From Ochrobactrum chromiisoli (GTDB lineage Bacteria > Pseudomonadota > Alphaproteobacteria > Rhizobiales > Rhizobiaceae), in the NCBI RefSeq assembly GCF_026241335.1, contig NZ_JAPHAV010000001.1:62001-126000 (forward strand): a stretch of 64,000 bases of DNA, written 5' to 3'. The notes under the pieces were generated by a model, which searched no databases, had not been told where the DNA came from, and saw only the letters and a program-made list of their open reading frames with translations. Each line of letters opens with the position of its first letter. The stretch's first letter is position 1. This document shows, in pieces, positions 1-9,220 of the stretch. The position numbers and the translations under genes are program-made.

Positions 1-902
1 GAGGCCAGATCCTTGGCGGAAGGCGCATAACGCTCCATGAAGCGCTCGCCTTCGGAATTAACGAGATAGCCGCCTTCGCCGCGTGCGCCTTCCGTAATCA
101 GGCAGCCCGCGCCGTAAATGCCGGTTGGGTGGAACTGAACGAATTCCATGTCCTGGAGCGGAAGCCCCGCACGCGCCGCCATGCCGCCGCCGTCGCCGGT
201 GCAGGTATGCGCCGAAGTCGCCGAGAAATAGGAACGACCATAACCACCCGTCGCCAGAACCACCATTTTGGCAGAAAAGCGATGGATCGTCCCATCATCA
301 AGGTTCCACGCAACAACGCCGGTGCAAACACCATCAGTCATGATGAGATCAAGCGCGAAATATTCAATGAAGAACTGCGCGTTGTTTTTCAGCGACTGGC
401 CGTAAAGCGTATGCAGGATCGCATGACCGGTACGGTCAGCGGCCGCACACGTGCGCTGTACTGGTGGACCATCACCAAAATTCTGCATGTGGCCGCCGAA
501 TGGGCGCTGATAGATTTTGCCTTCTTCGGTACGCGAGAACGGAACGCCGTAATGTTCCAGCTCATAAACCGCAGCCGGTGCTTCACGCGCCAGATATTCC
601 ATAGCGTCCGTATCGCCCAGCCAGTCCGACCCCTTGACGGTGTCGTACATATGCCACTGCCAGCTATCCGGCCCCATATTTTTCAGCGAAGCGGCAATGC
701 CGCCCTGCGCTGCAACCGTGTGCGAACGCGTTGGGAACACTTTGGTGATACAGGCGGTCTTAAAACCCTGTTCGGCCATACCGAGCGTTGCACGCAGGCC
801 AGCACCGCCAGCGCCAACGACAACAACGTCGAATTTGTGATCGATGAACGTATAGTTCTTTTCGCCCGCAGCATTGGCTGCATTGTTTTGTGCACTAGCC
901 AT
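1..902 (-). CDS. sdhA: Succinate dehydrogenase flavoprotein subunit (N-terminal part; cut by window edge)
   Basis: Catalytic FAD subunit of succinate dehydrogenase (complex II), oxidising succinate to fumarate at the inner face of the cytoplasmic membrane. About 300 N-terminal residues are present; the rest lies beyond the left edge. Read on the minus strand, the ATG at 902 starts a short polar leader, then the dinucleotide-binding segment [13 protein letters not shown] (about residues 26-38) and the motif [11 protein letters not shown], whose His61 corresponds to the covalent FAD-attachment histidine of the family. It lies 7 bases downstream of sdhD, in the order sdhC-sdhD-sdhA. Identity is secure; only completeness is limited. 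Confidence 0.96.
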   Translation of the reverse strand, partial: MASAQNNAANAAGEKNYTFIDHKFDVVVVGAGGAGLRATLGMAEQGFKTACITKVFPTRSHTVAAQGGIAASLKNMGPDSWQWHMYDTVKGSDWLGDTDAMEYLAREAPAAVYELEHYGVPFSRTEEGKIYQRPFGGHMQNFGDGPPVQRTCAAADRTGHAILHTLYGQSLKNNAQFFIEYFALDLIMTDGVCTGVVAWNLDDGTIHRFSAKMVVLATGGYGRSYFSATSAHTCTGDGGGMAARAGLPLQDMEFVQFHPTGIYGAGCLITEGARGEGGYLVNSEGERFMERYAPSAKDLA

Positions 903-909
903 CGGGCTA

Positions 910-1293
910 TCAACCTCCGAAGCTCAGCTTGAGGATCGCATAAACGCAAGCCACGCCCACAACCACCGTGAAAAAGGTGTTGAGCATGACGAGCAGGACC
1001 TTCATGCCTTCGCCGTGAATGTAATCTTCAATAATAACCTGCATGCCAAGACGCATGTGATAGACGCCGGTCAGCACGAACAGCGCCATCACCAGAGCGG
1101 TGAACGGATGCGCCAAAGCGGCCTTTACTTCGGCATAGCTTGCGCCGTGAAGCGAAATAACCAGACCGATGAAAAACAGAACGAGCGGCACGAGTGCGAC
1201 AGCACTCATGCGCTGAAACCAGAAATGGCCGGTGCCTTCCTTGGCCGAGCCAAGTCCACGAACCTTGCCGAGAGGCGTACGCATATCGTTCAT
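910..1293 (-). CDS. sdhD: Succinate dehydrogenase membrane anchor subunit D
   Basis: Small hydrophobic anchor of complex II, helping hold heme b and ubiquinone. The 127-residue protein has three hydrophobic helices (about residues 30-50, 60-80 and 95-120) and the family segment [20 protein letters not shown], with the helix-2 histidine seen in alphaproteobacterial SdhD. I chose the ATG at 1293 because AAAGGAG sits about 8 bases upstream; the reading frame is open 15 codons further but without such a site. It is 13 bases after sdhC and 7 before sdhA, so translation is likely coupled. Confidence 0.93.
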   Translation of the reverse strand: MNDMRTPLGKVRGLGSAKEGTGHFWFQRMSAVALVPLVLFFIGLVISLHGASYAEVKAALAHPFTALVMALFVLTGVYHMRLGMQVIIEDYIHGEGMKVLLVMLNTFFTVVVGVACVYAILKLSFGG

Positions 1294-1306
1294 GTCAGAA
1301 CTCCTT

Positions 1307-1705
1307 TCAGCGCACTGCAAAAGCAACAACCCAGACAAGGATCGTTGCAGGCAGCGAGAAGGCCAGCGTCAGCCATGCAATCTTGCTGGCTGTGTGCTTT
1401 TCAAGACCGGCACCCATGTCCCAGATGAAATGGCGCACACCGCCGGCCAGATGGTGCAGAAGCGCCCAGGTGTAGCCAAACAGAACCAGATAGCCAAACC
1501 ACGAACTGTAGATTGCGCTTACGGTGTTGAAGGCATCTTCACCGATTGCAGCCGCAATCAGCCATGCAGCGAGGAGAAGGGTTCCGAAATAAAGGGCGCC
1601 GCCCGTGATACGATGGATGATGGACATCGTCATCGTGATCTTTGGTCGATAAATCGACAAATGCGGCGACAAAGGACGCTGACGCGTTGCGGTCGGTTGT
1701 GTCAT
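1307..1705 (-). CDS. sdhC: Succinate dehydrogenase cytochrome b556 subunit
   Basis: Membrane subunit of complex II carrying one heme b ligand. 132 residues: a short N-terminal tail with the family signature RPLSPHLSIYRP, then SIIHRITGGALY and three hydrophobic helices, with LLHHLAGGVRHFIWD (about residue 95-109) containing the conserved heme-binding histidine region. Start chosen at the ATG at 1705, preceded by GAGAG; an upstream in-frame ATG at 1765 would add 20 residues unlike the family. First gene of the sdhCDA unit, transcribed leftwards. Confidence 0.95.
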   Translation of the reverse strand: MTQPTATRQRPLSPHLSIYRPKITMTMSIIHRITGGALYFGTLLLAAWLIAAAIGEDAFNTVSAIYSSWFGYLVLFGYTWALLHHLAGGVRHFIWDMGAGLEKHTASKIAWLTLAFSLPATILVWVVAFAVR

Positions 1706-1898
1706 GGCTCTCGTGGGCTTCCCTGACGTTTCTACCCGCCTTATCCCGCCAAACACGTTTGGCATGACAAAGCGAATGGCCGGTTCATGCAGAACCGAGT
1801 TCGATGTCGTTCACAGCACAGGAAACAGAATCTTCAATCCTGCGCCGGCACGACCCAGAAAATGTGGCTGGATCGTGTCACACGACCCTATGAGGCGC

Positions 1899-1927
1899 TT
1901 TCTACTGCGCTTTCACCACCACGTCAA
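1899..1927 (-). promoter_or_regulatory. Probable sdhCDA promoter
   Basis: On the minus strand TTGACG (1922-1927) and TAGAAA (1899-1904) are separated by exactly 17 bases, a sigma70-type arrangement about 195 bases upstream of sdhC. Just downstream, at 1873-1885, lies the perfect palindrome TCGTGTCACACGA, which could be an operator. The 355-base gap 1706-2060 holds no other recognisable feature. Prediction from sequence only. Confidence 0.45.
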
Positions 1928-2060
1928 AGACGCTTTTTCACGAAAAGACTAACAATTGGTCGCACCTCAACGACACATTCGCGTGATTCCTGAATTCAAA
2001 CGATTGAAGTCGATGTTTCACAAAAACATGTGTAATTTCATCTACTTTTGCGGACGCAGC

Positions 2061-2519
2061 TTAGTTGCCAAAGCGAATCACATAGCTGGACCAGTCGGCA
2101 GCGGCGGCAATCTGCTCATATAACTTGCGGCCATCTTCAGGAACACGCGGCGCATTGAGCATAAGCTTCGACCAGCTGCGCTCTTCCGCCTTGTCGGCAA
2201 GCAGATCAATAAACGCTTTGGCGATACCCTTACCGCGATGATCATGATGCACATAAATATGGTCAACCTGGCCGGCGCGCAGGCCGGAAATAGGTTCAGG
2301 AAGATCATAAAAAATCACAAAGCCAACCAGATTGCCATCCACGCGTGCGCCGAGAATTTCTGTGGCACGATCCTGCAAAAGCTGCTCGGCGTAAAACTCA
2401 TCCGGGCGACGTGGTGCCCCGCGCTTCAACGCTTGTGCATAACTCGCAAGCAGAGGCGCAAACTCATGCGCGTCCCGCAGATGAAGCAGCCCGATATCGA
2501 CGGAATGATCATTGGTCAT
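2061..2519 (-). CDS. GNAT family N-acetyltransferase
   Basis: A 152-residue acetyltransferase of the GNAT fold; its substrate cannot be told from sequence. The acetyl-CoA pyrophosphate-binding loop is clear: VDHIYVHHDHRGKGIAKAFI contains the R-x-x-G-x-A pattern (HRGKGIA) at about residues 96-102. The ATG at 2519 is preferred because GAGAGAG precedes it closely; the frame also has an ATG 7 codons earlier. It lies alone between the sdh promoter region and the diguanylate cyclase gene, so context gives no functional clue. Confidence 0.85.
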   Translation of the reverse strand: MTNDHSVDIGLLHLRDAHEFAPLLASYAQALKRGAPRRPDEFYAEQLLQDRATEILGARVDGNLVGFVIFYDLPEPISGLRAGQVDHIYVHHDHRGKGIAKAFIDLLADKAEERSWSKLMLNAPRVPEDGRKLYEQIAAAADWSSYVIRFGN

Positions 2520-2623
2520 AAGAACTCTCTCTCGAAACACAGCCCAGCATCACGGAGCTCAACGATTGTAGACGCCAGCCCGACCAAAGGTAAAGCACGG
2601 CGCGCACAAAATCAGATGAGCCA

Positions 2624-2660
2624 GAGCATTTCCTGTTTGATTGAAGCATTGGAAGTGCTC
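2624..2660. repeat. Palindromic intergenic repeat overlapping a stop codon
   Basis: GAGCATTTCC (2624-2633) and GGAAGTGCTC (2651-2660) form an inverted repeat of ten pairs with one G-U. Its right edge overlaps the TGA stop (2659-2661, minus) of the diguanylate cyclase gene. The GAGCATTT edge is shared with the hairpin at 50001-50040, and elements of this type recur elsewhere in the window. It may act as a weak terminator. Confidence 0.5.
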
Positions 2661-3906
2661 AACGACCTTTGGCAGCACCACGAAGCTCGACCACATTATC
2701 GTCAAGCATCATCGGAAGTGCCGTGCGAACGCAATTGCGGCCATTCTTCTTGGCTTCATAGAGCGCGCCATCAGCCCGCTTAAAGACATCGGCAAAGACA
2801 TCGTCGAACTCCATTTCCGTCACGCCAAAACTCACCGCGAAACCCACATCGCCCGAAGGACCGGAAAGCGTTATATCGGCACAGGCCAGCCGCACGCGTT
2901 CAGCAAAACGCCATGCCGACTGGATGGTATGGCCGGGCAACAGAACAGCGAATTCCTCGCCGCCCATCCGTGCGGCAATGCCATCCTTCGCCGCCGCCGC
3001 ACGACGCAATTCATCAGCAAAAGCTGCAATCACCCTGTCGCCCAAAGCGTGTCCATGGGTATCGTTGATCGACTTGAAGTAATCAATATCGCAGATAATG
3101 AGCGAAAGTGCCTGTCGCATGCGCTTGGATTTTTCGATCGCCGCTTCGGCGCGGAACTCAAAACCGCGCCGGTTGAGAAGTCCGGAAAGCTGATCCGTCT
3201 CCGAACGCAGCGTCACATCGGAAATCAGCTCCCCCATCAGACTGAGCAGAAGCAGCAAACCACCGGCAACCGAAAGCCCGGCACCGATCGACTGAACCAG
3301 CAGCGCATAATTGGTATGCATATAATCATCAGGCGAAGCACCAACACCGCCGACCATAGTGGCGAGAACCGGTTTAATCAGAAAATGAAGGGCGCTCACC
3401 ATAAAGAGCGCCGCCATCATGCCATCCAATGCCCCCCACGACCTGCCAAAGGGCTTGCTGCGGGAATGAACGCTCGTGCGGCTGCGCAAAACGATCCACG
3501 CAGCCAGCACGAGGATCAGAAAATACGGCAACTGATAAAGAATACGGCCAAGCATCTGACTGCGGGCGATATCGTAAATCGCAAAGATCATGACCAGCGA
3601 ACCGGCAAAGAGAAGCCCCAGCCGCACCCACGGCACAGGAAGACCATACATGCGGGCAAGACCGACAACCAGACAGGAAAGCGTTATGAAATACATGCCA
3701 AAACTGAGCATGTAAGCGAATTTCTGGCTGGGGAGGAAGGAGATGAGGATCTCAGTGAGAAAGTACAGCATCGCAAAAACAAAGCCGAGCCCAAACACGG
3801 GGGCGGCAGCGTTATCACGGGCATAGGCAGCGATACCGAAAAAGGTGAGAGCAAACAGACCCGAAACCGTCGTATTTATAAGCAGTATGAACTCAGCACC
3901 ATCCAT
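2659..3906 (-). CDS. Membrane-bound diguanylate cyclase (GGDEF domain)
   Basis: Predicted to make cyclic di-GMP from two GTP. The 415-residue protein has roughly six hydrophobic helices over residues 5-225, with no recognised sensor domain, followed by a GGDEF domain (about 232-400). The active-site motif is GGEEF (315-319) and the metal-binding segment DIDYFKSINDTHGHALGD (273-290) is intact, so the domain should be catalytic. The RxxD inhibitory site expected just upstream of GGEEF is not seen. I chose the ATG at 3906, with AGGG about 10 bases upstream; the frame is open 19 codons further. Monocistronic by spacing. Confidence 0.9.
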   Translation of the reverse strand: MDGAEFILLINTTVSGLFALTFFGIAAYARDNAAAPVFGLGFVFAMLYFLTEILISFLPSQKFAYMLSFGMYFITLSCLVVGLARMYGLPVPWVRLGLLFAGSLVMIFAIYDIARSQMLGRILYQLPYFLILVLAAWIVLRSRTSVHSRSKPFGRSWGALDGMMAALFMVSALHFLIKPVLATMVGGVGASPDDYMHTNYALLVQSIGAGLSVAGGLLLLLSLMGELISDVTLRSETDQLSGLLNRRGFEFRAEAAIEKSKRMRQALSLIICDIDYFKSINDTHGHALGDRVIAAFADELRRAAAAKDGIAARMGGEEFAVLLPGHTIQSAWRFAERVRLACADITLSGPSGDVGFAVSFGVTEMEFDDVFADVFKRADGALYEAKKNGRNCVRTALPMMLDDNVVELRGAAKGR

Positions 3907-4040
3907 CCGTCCATCCCTGCATATATCTGGTGGCGCGAGAAGACCATACCCCGCACCATTCATTGAATGCCATATTAGACCAAAACCGCTAAAAAAGCAT
4001 CTAATTTAGAAATGCAAATAATACGTTGTTTACGAAACAA

Positions 4041-4070
4041 AAAAACCGCCGGATCACTCCGGCGGTTTTC
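4041..4070 (-). terminator. Intrinsic terminator after leuC
   Basis: Perfect stem CCGCCGGA / TCCGGCGG with loop TCAC, flanked by A-run and T-run (AAAAACCGCC...GGCGGTTTT), 20 bases beyond the leuC stop. Symmetric, so it could also work on the other strand. Confidence 0.85.
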
Positions 4071-4090
4071 TCAATCATCTTTTACGACCA

Positions 4091-5500
4091 TCAGTTCCAG
4101 TCGCGAATGTCCACGAAATGACCGGCAATCGCTGCAGCGGCTGCCATGGCGGGCGAAACGAGATGCGTGCGACCCTTGAAGCCCTGACGGCCTTCAAAGT
4201 TACGGTTTGACGTCGAAGCGCAACGCTCACCCGGCTTCAGACGGTCATCATTCATGGCAAGGCACATCGAACAGCCCGGCTCGCGCCAGTCAAAACCCGC
4301 TTCGATAAAAATCTTGTCGAGACCTTCGGCTTCCGCCTGCTCCTTCACAAGGCCCGAACCCGGAACGATCATGGCGTTCACGCTTGCCGCAACCTTCTTG
4401 CCTTCGACCATACGGGCTGCATCGCGCAAATCCTCAATACGTCCGTTCGTGCAAGATCCGATGAAAACGCGGTCAATGGCGATGTCCGTCATCTTGGTGC
4501 CGGGCTTCAGGCCCATATAGTCAAGCGCACGCCACTTGGATGCACGCTTGGTTTCGTCCTTGATCTCGTCCGGGTTGGGAACGATACCGGTGACGAAGAC
4601 CACATCTTCCGGCGATGAGCCCCAGGATACAACCGGCGAAATCTTGGCAGCATCAAGCTCGACGATCTTGTCGAAATGCGCCCCTTCATCCGAATTGAGC
4701 GTCTTCCAATACCGGATCGCCTGCTCAAGCTCTTCGCCCTTGGGCGCACGCGGCTTGTCTTTGATATATTCAAATGTGGTTTCATCCGGCGCAATAAGAC
4801 CGGCGCGCGCACCACCTTCAATCGACATGTTGCAGACGGTCATACGACCTTCCATCGACAGCGAGCGAATGGCGCTGCCTGCATATTCGATCACGTAGCC
4901 GGTGCCACCTGCGGTGCCGATTTCGCCGATGATGGCAAGCGTGATGTCCTTGGCAGTAACGCCCGGAGCCAGTTCACCCTCAACACGCACCAGCATGTTC
5001 TTGGCTTTTTTCTGGATCAGCGTCTGCGTTGCCAGAACATGTTCGACTTCCGATGTGCCGATACCATGCGCCAGCGAACCAAATGCACCATGCGTCGATG
5101 TATGGCTGTCACCGCACACAATCGTCATGCCCGGCAGCGTAAAGCCCTGCTCTGGACCAACGATATGCACCACGCCCTGACGACGATCACGCTCGGAATA
5201 ATATTCAACGCCAAAATCAGCGGCATTCTTGGCAAGAGCCTCAACCTGAATGCGGCTTTCTTCATTCTTGATGCCGTTGATACGATCTGGCGATGTTGGA
5301 ACATTATGATCGACAACAGCCAGTGTACGCTCTGGATGGCGCACCTTGCGGCCCGTCATGCGCAGGCCTTCGAAAGCCTGTGGGCTTGTCACTTCATGCA
5401 CAAGATGGCGATCAATATAAAGGAGGCAGGTACCATCGTCCTGCTGATCCACCACATGGTCGTCCCAGATCTTGTCATAAAGTGTACGCGGCGCGCTCAT
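4091..5500 (-). CDS. leuC: 3-isopropylmalate dehydratase large subunit
   Basis: Large subunit of isopropylmalate isomerase, the aconitase-fold [4Fe-4S] enzyme of leucine synthesis that converts 2- to 3-isopropylmalate with LeuD. The 469 residues are the usual family length. Conserved blocks include [20 protein letters not shown] (about 131-150) and the cluster-ligand segments [14 protein letters not shown] and [11 protein letters not shown], giving the expected three cysteines. No leuD or leuB is nearby, so the pathway is scattered as in related genomes. A strong terminator follows. Confidence 0.97.
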   Translation of the reverse strand: MSAPRTLYDKIWDDHVVDQQDDGTCLLYIDRHLVHEVTSPQAFEGLRMTGRKVRHPERTLAVVDHNVPTSPDRINGIKNEESRIQVEALAKNAADFGVEYYSERDRRQGVVHIVGPEQGFTLPGMTIVCGDSHTSTHGAFGSLAHGIGTSEVEHVLATQTLIQKKAKNMLVRVEGELAPGVTAKDITLAIIGEIGTAGGTGYVIEYAGSAIRSLSMEGRMTVCNMSIEGGARAGLIAPDETTFEYIKDKPRAPKGEELEQAIRYWKTLNSDEGAHFDKIVELDAAKISPVVSWGSSPEDVVFVTGIVPNPDEIKDETKRASKWRALDYMGLKPGTKMTDIAIDRVFIGSCTNGRIEDLRDAARMVEGKKVAASVNAMIVPGSGLVKEQAEAEGLDKIFIEAGFDWREPGCSMCLAMNDDRLKPGERCASTSNRNFEGRQGFKGRTHLVSPAMAAAAAIAGHFVDIRDWN

Positions 5501-5660
5501 TGCGAGAGTTCCTTTGAATAGTTCTTAATTGGCTGTCATATGCACCCGCCACCGCATTTCGTCAAGAAACACAAACCGCAACAGGGTGTCGCAGTAACAA
5601 TCTTGCGCAATGTAGGCGAAATTGTGCAATATGTTACGCAGCCTTTTGGCTTTTGCAAAT

Positions 5661-5690
5661 AAAAAAGGCGACCCAAAGGCCGCCCTTTTC
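5661..5690 (-). terminator. Intrinsic terminator after rplS
   Basis: On the minus strand GGCGGCC-TTTG-GGTCGCC followed by a run of six T. It begins about 20 bases past the rplS stop and has an imperfect but strong stem (one G-U). Confidence 0.7.
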
Positions 5691-5709
5691 AGATTCTTGC
5701 ACAACTGGC

Positions 5710-6144
5710 TTATTCAGCAGCAGTCTTTGCAGCTTCTGCCTTGGCAGCAGCGATCTTGTCGGCTTCGCGTTCTGCCTTGGAGCGGTTGTCTTTCTTTTCA
5801 GCAATACGTGCAGCCTTACCGGTGAGGCCACGGAGGTAGTAAAGCTTCGCGCGACGGACCTTACCGCGGCGAACAACTTCAACACCTTCTACGATTGGCG
5901 AATAAACCGGGAATACGCGCTCAACGCCTTCGCCGTAAGAAATCTTACGAACGGTGAAGTTTTCGTTGATGCCAGCGCCGGAACGGGCAATGCAAACGCC
6001 TTCATAGGCCTGCACACGGGTACGTGTACCTTCGGTAACGCGCACCTGAACGCGAACGCTGTCACCTGGCTGGAAATCTGGAAGCTTGCGCTTTTCTTCG
6101 ATCTTGGCTGCCTGTTCGGCTTCAAGCTGACGAATGATATTCAT
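5710..6144 (-). CDS. rplS: 50S ribosomal protein L19
   Basis: Ribosomal protein L19, at the interface of the 30S and 50S subunits. 144 residues: the core matches the family ([20 protein letters not shown], residues 25-44; [16 protein letters not shown], about 91-106). A lysine/alanine-rich C-terminal extension (about 115-144) is longer than in E. coli L19 and usual in alphaproteobacteria. Start at the ATG at 6144 with GGAAGAG just upstream. It follows rimM-trmD as in many bacteria, but here a DUF4260 gene and a 200-base spacer intervene, so it probably has its own promoter. Confidence 0.96.
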   Translation of the reverse strand: MNIIRQLEAEQAAKIEEKRKLPDFQPGDSVRVQVRVTEGTRTRVQAYEGVCIARSGAGINENFTVRKISYGEGVERVFPVYSPIVEGVEVVRRGKVRRAKLYYLRGLTGKAARIAEKKDNRSKAEREADKIAAAKAEAAKTAAE

Positions 6145-6344
6145 CGTCTCTTCCTTCTGAATTCTTCTCAAACAGCCAGAGCGCTCTGCACTCACCACCA
6201 AGCATCTTTGGCCCTGTGGTTATGCCCGAAAAATCAGGCAGGAGCGGTACACCATTTATTGGTTTAAAGATGTCGGGCTTTTGCCCAACTGGCGCGGCAA
6301 TACACCATTGCTGTCAATGAATCAATATCAGCGCAACGAAATCG

Positions 6345-6698
6345 CTATTTTCCGCCAATACGGCCAAGATGCGTATCCTGAAAACCGGTTCCGTATTTAA
6401 GGCCGAAGCCAAGCGCACGATCCACGCCAATATGAACAGCCCAGATAAGCGCAATCAAAAGGCAAACTGGCCAGCTCATAACCCAGCCAAGCACGGCCAC
6501 AAGCACAACGCCAATCCAGCTATGCGCGATATTATAGACGACAGCGCCCGTGCGTGGTCCTTTAAGATAAGCAAAGAACGATAGATCCGGTGCAAGGACG
6601 AGAATCGCAAACAGCCACCAGTTTGCGCCCATCACCCAATATGCGCCAAGCGCCAACAGCGCCAGAGAAAGGCTTTCAAGCCGCTGGATCAGGTTCAT
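6345..6698 (-). CDS. DUF4260 family small membrane protein
   Basis: A 117-residue integral membrane protein of the DUF4260 family, function unknown. It shows three to four hydrophobic helices and the family-like motif [13 protein letters not shown], ending [19 protein letters not shown]. The start ATG at 6698 overlaps the trmD stop by four bases (ATGA), so it is translationally coupled to the tRNA methyltransferase gene. This coupling is the only hint to a role, and may only reflect operon economy. Confidence 0.8.
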   Translation of the reverse strand: MNLIQRLESLSLALLALGAYWVMGANWWLFAILVLAPDLSFFAYLKGPRTGAVVYNIAHSWIGVVLVAVLGWVMSWPVCLLIALIWAVHIGVDRALGFGLKYGTGFQDTHLGRIGGK

Positions 6699-7423
6699 GA
6701 GCGCTTGCCCTTGCGATAGGCTTCCCAAAGATCAGGACGCCGTTCTTCTGTAATGCGTTCAGCCTCAGCATGGCGCCATTTATCAATCGCACCATGATTG
6801 CCGGAGGTGAGAATTTCAGGGATCGAGCGATCCTCCCAAATCTGCGGGCGGGTATAATGCGGATGTTCCAGAAGCCCGGTTTCAAAGCTTTCCGTCTCGC
6901 CCGATTCCCGGTTGCCCATCACGCCAGGCAAAAGCCGCACAATCGCATCCAGCAAAACGATGGCCGCAGTCTCGCCACCCGACAGAATATAATCGCCGAT
7001 CGAAATCTCTTCGAGCGCGCGTCCTTCGATCACCCGCTCATCGACACCTTCAAAACGGCCACACAGAATAATCGCGCCCGGACCGTCAGCCAGTTCACGC
7101 ACGCGCTTTTGTGTGAGCGGCGCACCGCGCGGACTCATCAGCAGCATCGGGCGATCATCAGCAACCGAATCGAGCGCGCGCGCCACCACGTCCGGTTTCA
7201 TCACCATGCCCGCACCACCACCCGATGGCGTGTCATCCACCATGCGGTGCTTGCCTTCAGCAAAATCGCGAATCTGCACTGTATCAAGCAACCACGTGCT
7301 TTCAGAAAGCGCCTTGCCAGCAAGCGAAATGCCAAGCGGCCCCGGAAACATTTCAGGATAAAGCGTCAGCACCGAAGCATGAAATCCCGGTCGCGCTTTA
7401 TCCGTATCAGAAAGCGCGCTCAT
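6695..7423 (-). CDS. trmD: tRNA (guanine37-N1)-methyltransferase
   Basis: Makes m1G37 in tRNAs reading CNN codons, using S-adenosylmethionine, to prevent frameshifting. The 242-residue protein has the SPOUT trefoil-knot core: [11 protein letters not shown] and [19 protein letters not shown] (about residues 122-165) are characteristic TrmD blocks. Its start overlaps the rimM stop by four bases and its stop overlaps the DUF4260 start by four bases, giving a coupled rimM-trmD-DUF4260 unit. Confidence 0.96.
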   Translation of the reverse strand: MSALSDTDKARPGFHASVLTLYPEMFPGPLGISLAGKALSESTWLLDTVQIRDFAEGKHRMVDDTPSGGGAGMVMKPDVVARALDSVADDRPMLLMSPRGAPLTQKRVRELADGPGAIILCGRFEGVDERVIEGRALEEISIGDYILSGGETAAIVLLDAIVRLLPGVMGNRESGETESFETGLLEHPHYTRPQIWEDRSIPEILTSGNHGAIDKWRHAEAERITEERRPDLWEAYRKGKRS

Positions 7424-8007
7424 GATTTCTTTGGTCGCTTCTGGTCGTTTTGCTGCTTGGTATATTCGCGAAGCGCTGCCTCATCATCCTCGGCAATCAG
7501 TCCCGCAGCATAAGGCTCGACCGTTATAGTCCCCTTGTCAAAATCGATTTCCGGCACCGCTGCTTCCGTAAACGGGATCAGCATTGGACGTTTGCCTTTG
7601 AGACTGAGCTCAATCAGATCGCCGCCACCAAAATCGAAAAGGGCACTCACAACCCCATAGGATTGACCGTTCGCATCAACGGCTTCAAGCCCGATCAAAT
7701 CCGTCTGGAAAAACTCATCTTCATCAAGTTCATCATCGTGCAATTGTGAGCGGTCGATGAAAAGCTCGGTGCCGTTGAGCGCTTCGGCAGCATTGCGATC
7801 ATTGACGCCCTTGAAGCGAACAACAACCACTGTCTTTGCCGCACGGGCTTCCAGCACCTCATAGGCCTTGCCCTGCGCATCATAGAGATGGCCGTAATCA
7901 GCAATAGCCAGCGGATCATCGGTAAATGTCTTGACCCGGACTTCGCCACGTATGCCATGCGCGGCTCCGATGACGGCAAGCTGGATTGGGTTCTCGGGAC
8001 GAGGCAT
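7420..8007 (-). CDS. rimM: Ribosome maturation factor RimM
   Basis: Assists late 30S assembly around S19 and the 16S rRNA head. 195 residues: N-terminal RimM barrel ([18 protein letters not shown], about 15-32) and a PRC-barrel-like C-domain ([45 protein letters not shown]). I chose the ATG at 8007, with ACGGAA upstream; an in-frame ATG 8 codons earlier is less likely. The usual partner rpsP is not seen upstream; instead xerC diverges, so the two share the 149-base region 8008-8156. Confidence 0.94.
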   Translation of the reverse strand: MPRPENPIQLAVIGAAHGIRGEVRVKTFTDDPLAIADYGHLYDAQGKAYEVLEARAAKTVVVVRFKGVNDRNAAEALNGTELFIDRSQLHDDELDEDEFFQTDLIGLEAVDANGQSYGVVSALFDFGGGDLIELSLKGKRPMLIPFTEAAVPEIDFDKGTITVEPYAAGLIAEDDEAALREYTKQQNDQKRPKKS

Positions 8008-8156
8008 GAATATTTCCGTGATTAGATACAATTGCTAATCGCATACCCAATTTCTCGCAAGAACGCCAAGGAAAAGAGCGAAAAGCAATATTTACTGCCC
8101 GGCAACCTATCGCTGTCACACTGCACCGACAACAACGCCAAGAGCGAATCCCGATC

Positions 8157-9104
8157 ATGACCAGCAAAGCCGAATTCCTTATCCCAGCCCGCGCCGACCT
8201 TGCGGCGGCACGCGAGGAATGGCTGAAATCACTCAAAGACATGCGCCGTCTTTCGGAAAACACCCTTGAAGCCTATGAGCGCGACACACGCCAGTTTCTG
8301 CAATTCATGACCGGGCATCTGGGCGAGCCGCCGTCGATCAAAGACATCGGCAATCTGCGTATCGCGGATTTGCGCTCCTATCTTGCCAATCGCCGCAACA
8401 ATGGTGCAGGCGCGCGCACGCTTGGCCGCGGTCTCGCAGGCGTTCGCTCGCTGTTGCGGCATCTGGAACGGCGCGGCCTGATCAATGCAGCCGGTGCAGG
8501 TGCCATACGCGCACCGCGCCAGCCAAAGTCGCTGCCAAAGCCACTCACCGCAGAAGATGCGCGCCGCGTTGTTGCTGCCGATGGCCAGATGGCGGAAGAG
8601 CCGTGGATTGCAGCGCGCAATGCTGCCGTTCTCACACTGCTCTATGGGTGCGGCCTGCGCATTTCAGAAGCTTTAAGCCTTGCAGGTGATGCGCTAAACG
8701 ACCCATCCGTGCTTTCGATCACCATCACCGGTAAAGGCGGCAAGTCCCGCATGGTGCCACTGTTGCCAGCGGTGCATCGCGCCGTGGCGCAATACAGAGC
8801 GCTTTGCCCGTTTGATCTTTCGCCCGACAAAGCTTTGTTCCGCGGTGCCAAGGGCGGACAGCTTCATGCCGCCATTATTCAACGCGAGATGCAGAAACTG
8901 CGTGCCGGCCTCGGCCTTCCCGATACCGCAACCCCGCATGCCCTGCGCCATTCCTTTGCCACGCATCTGCTTGGCCGTGGCGGCGATCTGCGCACCATTC
9001 AGGAGCTGCTCGGTCATGCGAGCCTTTCAACAACACAGGTCTATACCGGCGTCGATACCGCGCGCCTTCTCGAAGTGTATGACAACGCGCATCCCCGCGC
9101 CTGA
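8157..9104 (+). CDS. xerC: Tyrosine recombinase XerC
   Basis: Site-specific recombinase that, with XerD, resolves chromosome dimers at dif during division. 315 residues with an N-terminal SAM-like domain (about 15-105) and a catalytic domain (130-310). Catalytic residues are visible in YGCGLRISEALSL (Arg), TGKGGKSRMVPL (Lys), HALRHSFATHLL (His, Arg), GHASLSTTQVYTG (His, nucleophile Tyr). I call it XerC rather than XerD because the second copy at 42661 is the better XerD match by its neighbourhood and sequence. It diverges from rimM. Confidence 0.85.
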   Translation: MTSKAEFLIPARADLAAAREEWLKSLKDMRRLSENTLEAYERDTRQFLQFMTGHLGEPPSIKDIGNLRIADLRSYLANRRNNGAGARTLGRGLAGVRSLLRHLERRGLINAAGAGAIRAPRQPKSLPKPLTAEDARRVVAADGQMAEEPWIAARNAAVLTLLYGCGLRISEALSLAGDALNDPSVLSITITGKGGKSRMVPLLPAVHRAVAQYRALCPFDLSPDKALFRGAKGGQLHAAIIQREMQKLRAGLGLPDTATPHALRHSFATHLLGRGGDLRTIQELLGHASLSTTQVYTGVDTARLLEVYDNAHPRA

Positions 9105-9170
9105 CTACGCTGTTTCGGAACAATCAGCGCAACCGGCGGCACCGCCTGCCCCACCGGCACAAAACTGACA

Positions 9171-9198
9171 AAAAAGGCCTGCGCGAGCAGGCCTTTCT
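9171..9198. terminator. Bidirectional terminator between xerC and lpd
   Basis: Perfect ten-pair stem AAAGGCCTGC / GCAGGCCTTT (9173-9182 and 9187-9196) with loop GCGA, flanked by A and T tracts; it lies between convergent genes and can serve both. Confidence 0.85.
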
Positions 9199-9220
9199 TC
9201 ATATCGGTTTGAACCAATAA

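Noticed and set aside
2641-3966. 441-codon plus-strand open frame opposite the diguanylate cyclase
   Set aside because: Low-complexity, His/Arg/Lys-rich shadow of the GGDEF gene, which has an intact GGEEF active site.
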